From: Spirosoma fluviale
GTDB lineage: Bacteria; Bacteroidota; Bacteroidia; Cytophagales; Cyclobacteriaceae
Assembly (NCBI GenBank): GCA_945897085.1
Contig: CAMDEU010000001.1
Span: forward strand, 42,313-106,312
Direction: 5' to 3'
Length of the DNA stretch: 64,000 bases
This document shows, piece by piece, positions 63,132-64,000 of this stretch. Both the position numbers and the translations under genes were made by a program. The notes under the pieces were generated by a model. It made no database searches and had not been told where the DNA came from. It saw only the letters and a list, made by a program, of their open reading frames with translations. Numbering within the stretch: position 1 is the first letter of the stretch; each line of letters begins with the position of its first letter.

Positions 63132-64000
63132 ATGAAATATATTTCCTTCTTAGGTACGCTTTTACTTACCGGTGCTTTGGGAGTGCTAGTATCACTTCCT
63201 TTTGGACAGATACCTCCCCTTGCTCCCTTGTTGGATCCCAACCATGGGTTCTGGCAAAATTCATTTAGCGAGGACCAGCTTGCCGAGGAGGCCCTGTCTT
63301 TGGAAAATCTGAATGCAGCAGTTGAGGTGGTGTATGACGAGCAGCTGATCCCACATATTTATGCAGAGAATGAGTTAGATCTCTACCGAGCCCAAGGCTA
63401 CATTACTGCAAAGCATCGGCTATGGCAAATGGAGTTTCAAACTAGAGCTGCATCAGGTAGGCTATCAGAAATTGTAGGGCCGATGGCCTTGGAATTGGAT
63501 CGGATGACCCGTAGAAAAGGGCTGGCTTATGGAGCAGAAAAAGGGATAAGCTATCTCACGGAAAATGACCCTGCTACGCTTGCTTTAGTTGAAGCCTATG
63601 CTGATGGAGTCAACCAATACATTGCGCAATTGTCAGATGCGAGGTTACCAGTAGAATATAAAATCTTAAATTATAGACCCGAAGCTTGGTCTGCCTACAA
63701 ATCGCTGCTCTTGCTGAAGTATATGTCTGATATGCTTGTCGGTGATCGGGATTTGGAGTACAGCAACCTTAAAAAAATCTTAGGAAAGGTAAACTTAGAT
63801 CGATTGTATCCAGAGTTTCCAAGTGAAAATGACCCAGTAATTGAAAAGGAGCGAGTATGGGATTTTACATCCTTGGCTCCGGCAAAGCCTGATAGTTTAA
63901 ATTACCCTGAAGAAACTCTTCACCTAGAACCTTTAGTTCAACCAACTGAAGGTACTGGTTCAAACAACTGGGCGGTTAGTGGGAAAAAAACCAAAAATGG
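63132..64000 (+). CDS. Penicillin acylase-family protein, N-terminal part
   Basis: A frame with no stop runs off the right edge after 289 codons. An N-terminal membrane or signal segment (about 4-24) is followed by the acylase alpha-chain: VEVVYDEQLIPHIYAENELDLYRAQGYITAKHR, then LWQMEFQTRAASGRLSEIVG. The last residues read GTGSNNWAVSGKKTKNG; in this Ntn-hydrolase family the Ser before NNW is the new N-terminus and nucleophile after self-cleavage. The enzymes hydrolyse amides such as penicillins or acyl-homoserine lactones; the substrate here is unknown. The beta chain is not in the window. Confidence 0.92.
   Translation, partial: MKYISFLGTLLLTGALGVLVSLPFGQIPPLAPLLDPNHGFWQNSFSEDQLAEEALSLENLNAAVEVVYDEQLIPHIYAENELDLYRAQGYITAKHRLWQMEFQTRAASGRLSEIVGPMALELDRMTRRKGLAYGAEKGISYLTENDPATLALVEAYADGVNQYIAQLSDARLPVEYKILNYRPEAWSAYKSLLLLKYMSDMLVGDRDLEYSNLKKILGKVNLDRLYPEFPSENDPVIEKERVWDFTSLAPAKPDSLNYPEETLHLEPLVQPTEGTGSNNWAVSGKKTKN

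Noticed and set aside
1-64000. tRNA, rRNA, insertion sequences, prophage, defence islands
   Set aside because: I looked for tRNA-like cloverleaf ends, transposase motifs, integrase or phage structural genes, and restriction or toxin genes and saw none; only the general repair nuclease AddAB-like pair is present.

Overview
The window looks like core chromosome of a Bacteroidota bacterium of the Cytophagales, most likely Cyclobacteriaceae (Algoriphagus-like). This rests on gene content and style: a lipidated TamL-type BamA homologue, a Bacteroidota-type LptD, DUF4197 and DUF2911 proteins, a solitary LytTR regulator, an AddAB-like helicase/nuclease pair of the Bacteroidota type, secreted M14 and S9 peptidases, TAnnTTTG-like promoter boxes and few strong Shine-Dalgarno sites. 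About 60 protein genes are tightly packed. I found no rRNA, tRNA, CRISPR array, insertion sequence, prophage or toxin-antitoxin module. Genus-level placement is inference.

Layout. 1-6.7 kb: the tail of a cut-off gene, DUF4197, lptD and a divergent cell-wall amidase, a SirB1-like protein, a thioredoxin-fold protein and a phosphopantetheinyl transferase. 6.7-9.6 kb: a tightly coupled run of WD40 protein, DivIVA-like protein, folB and DUF4268. 9.6-16.6 kb: two A-type Fe-S carrier homologues (one degenerate), a small membrane protein, a possible 48-codon gene, an NAD(P)-binding protein, dtd, thiL, methylmalonyl-CoA epimerase, gcvT-comB, a MazG-like protein and DUF1801. 16.6-23.2 kb: a Tat-exported class-V aminotransferase homologue, an asymmetric tandem ABC ATPase, an unknown protein coupled to rlmD, an SDR and a YdcF-like protein. 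23.3-32.5 kb: a large FAD/Fe-S dehydrogenase and the AddA/AddB-like pair. 32.5-33.3 kb is the only large non-coding gap; it carries a perfect tandem pair of palindromes.

33.3-46.5 kb: an mlaEFD lipid-transport operon, pgi, a LytTR regulator, queA, menC, a PAP2 phosphatase with hemF and tamL, an rRNA/tRNA methyltransferase, an SBF-type transporter and an acyl-CoA-binding protein. 46.6-54.9 kb: gltA, then a complete SUF operon in the order sufB-C-D-S-E-DUF59-bacilliredoxin, then an Lrp/AsnC regulator. 55-64 kb: a possible small RNA, M14 and S9 peptidases, thyA, an endonuclease/exonuclease/phosphatase-family protein, DUF2911 and the start of a penicillin-acylase-family gene that runs off the window.

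Working together. Envelope biogenesis is prominent (LptD, amidase, Mla, TamL, PAP2). Fe-S biology is also strong: the SUF operon, two A-type homologues, and Fe-S clients (RlmD, AddB-like, FAD/Fe-S dehydrogenase). No obviously new multi-gene system is visible. The best candidates for something undescribed are the WD40-DivIVA pair, the palindrome-bearing leader upstream of mlaE, a promoter-to-terminator unit with no ORF near 55 kb, and two proteins with coherent loss of family motifs (tandem ABC ATPase, A-type protein).
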